Positions 6,890 to 6,916 of a stretch of 6,916 bases of DNA are shown one piece after another. The notes below the pieces were generated by a model. The model was not told the DNA's origin, made no database searches, and worked only from the letters and a program-made list of their open reading frames with translations. Source of the DNA: an uncultured Verrucomicrobiales bacterium. GTDB lineage: Bacteria > Verrucomicrobiota > Verrucomicrobiae > Limisphaerales > CANJSG01. The translations under genes were made by a program, and so were the position numbers. Position 1 is the first letter of the stretch. Each line of letters begins with the position of its first letter. Location of the stretch: assembly GCA_946480965.1 (NCBI GenBank), contig CAMLMI010000251.1:1-6916 (forward strand), written 5' to 3'.

Positions 6890-6916
6890 TTACTTGAGTT
6901 CGATCTTTTTGACGCC
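6890..6916 (-). CDS. Possible C-terminal end of an upstream gene (partial)
   Basis: On the minus strand the window edge opens in a frame reading G-V-K-K-I-E-L-K and then TAA. This ends 33 bases before the ATG of the chemoreceptor. The residues look like an ordinary C-terminal beta strand, and no terminator lies in the gap, so an upstream gene co-transcribed with the receptor is plausible; chemotaxis genes are often arranged this way. Eight codons are too few to name a family, and other frames are also open over so short a stretch. Confidence 0.35.
   Translation of the reverse strand, partial: GVKKIELK

Overview
This 6.9 kb window is GC-rich bacterial DNA, almost fully coding. The lipoprotein signal peptide and a transmembrane chemoreceptor point to a Gram-negative. 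Six of the seven starts have no recognisable Shine-Dalgarno, and the one exception lies too close to its ATG. This, with a GAGAACGAGAAGG-type intergenic repeat and the character of the lipoprotein, makes me lean weakly towards the Planctomycetota/Verrucomicrobiota side of the tree. That placement is inference; no marker gene is present.

Left part, plus strand (5-4144): a putative lipoprotein zinc metallopeptidase (HEFAH motif) is followed 56 bp later by three tightly packed genes. These encode a 4-hydroxyproline 2-epimerase of the proline racemase family, a PLP fold-type II enzyme of the cysteine synthase family (ATGA overlap with the epimerase), and a DadA-like FAD amino acid oxidoreductase (11 bp later). 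Epimerase plus FAD oxidoreductase is the core of bacterial trans-4-hydroxy-L-proline catabolism: trans-4-Hyp is converted to cis-4-hydroxy-D-proline and then to pyrroline-4-hydroxy-2-carboxylate. The usual next enzymes, a DapA-family deaminase and 2-oxoglutarate semialdehyde dehydrogenase, are not in the window. A cysteine-synthase-like gene sits between the two core genes, and its role is the most interesting open question here.

Right part, minus strand (4160-6916), in transcription order: the last eight codons of a possible upstream gene, a methyl-accepting chemotaxis protein with a strong intrinsic terminator behind it, a 69-residue helical hypothetical protein, an imperfect inverted repeat, and a NUDIX hydrolase of ADP-ribose pyrophosphatase type. 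The NUDIX gene ends 15 bp from the end of the oxidoreductase gene, so the two blocks converge with no room for a terminator between them.

I see no tRNA, rRNA, CRISPR array, insertion sequence, phage gene or attachment site. No gap between genes exceeds 140 bases. The best candidate for something not yet described is the racemase / PLP enzyme / FAD oxidase trio.
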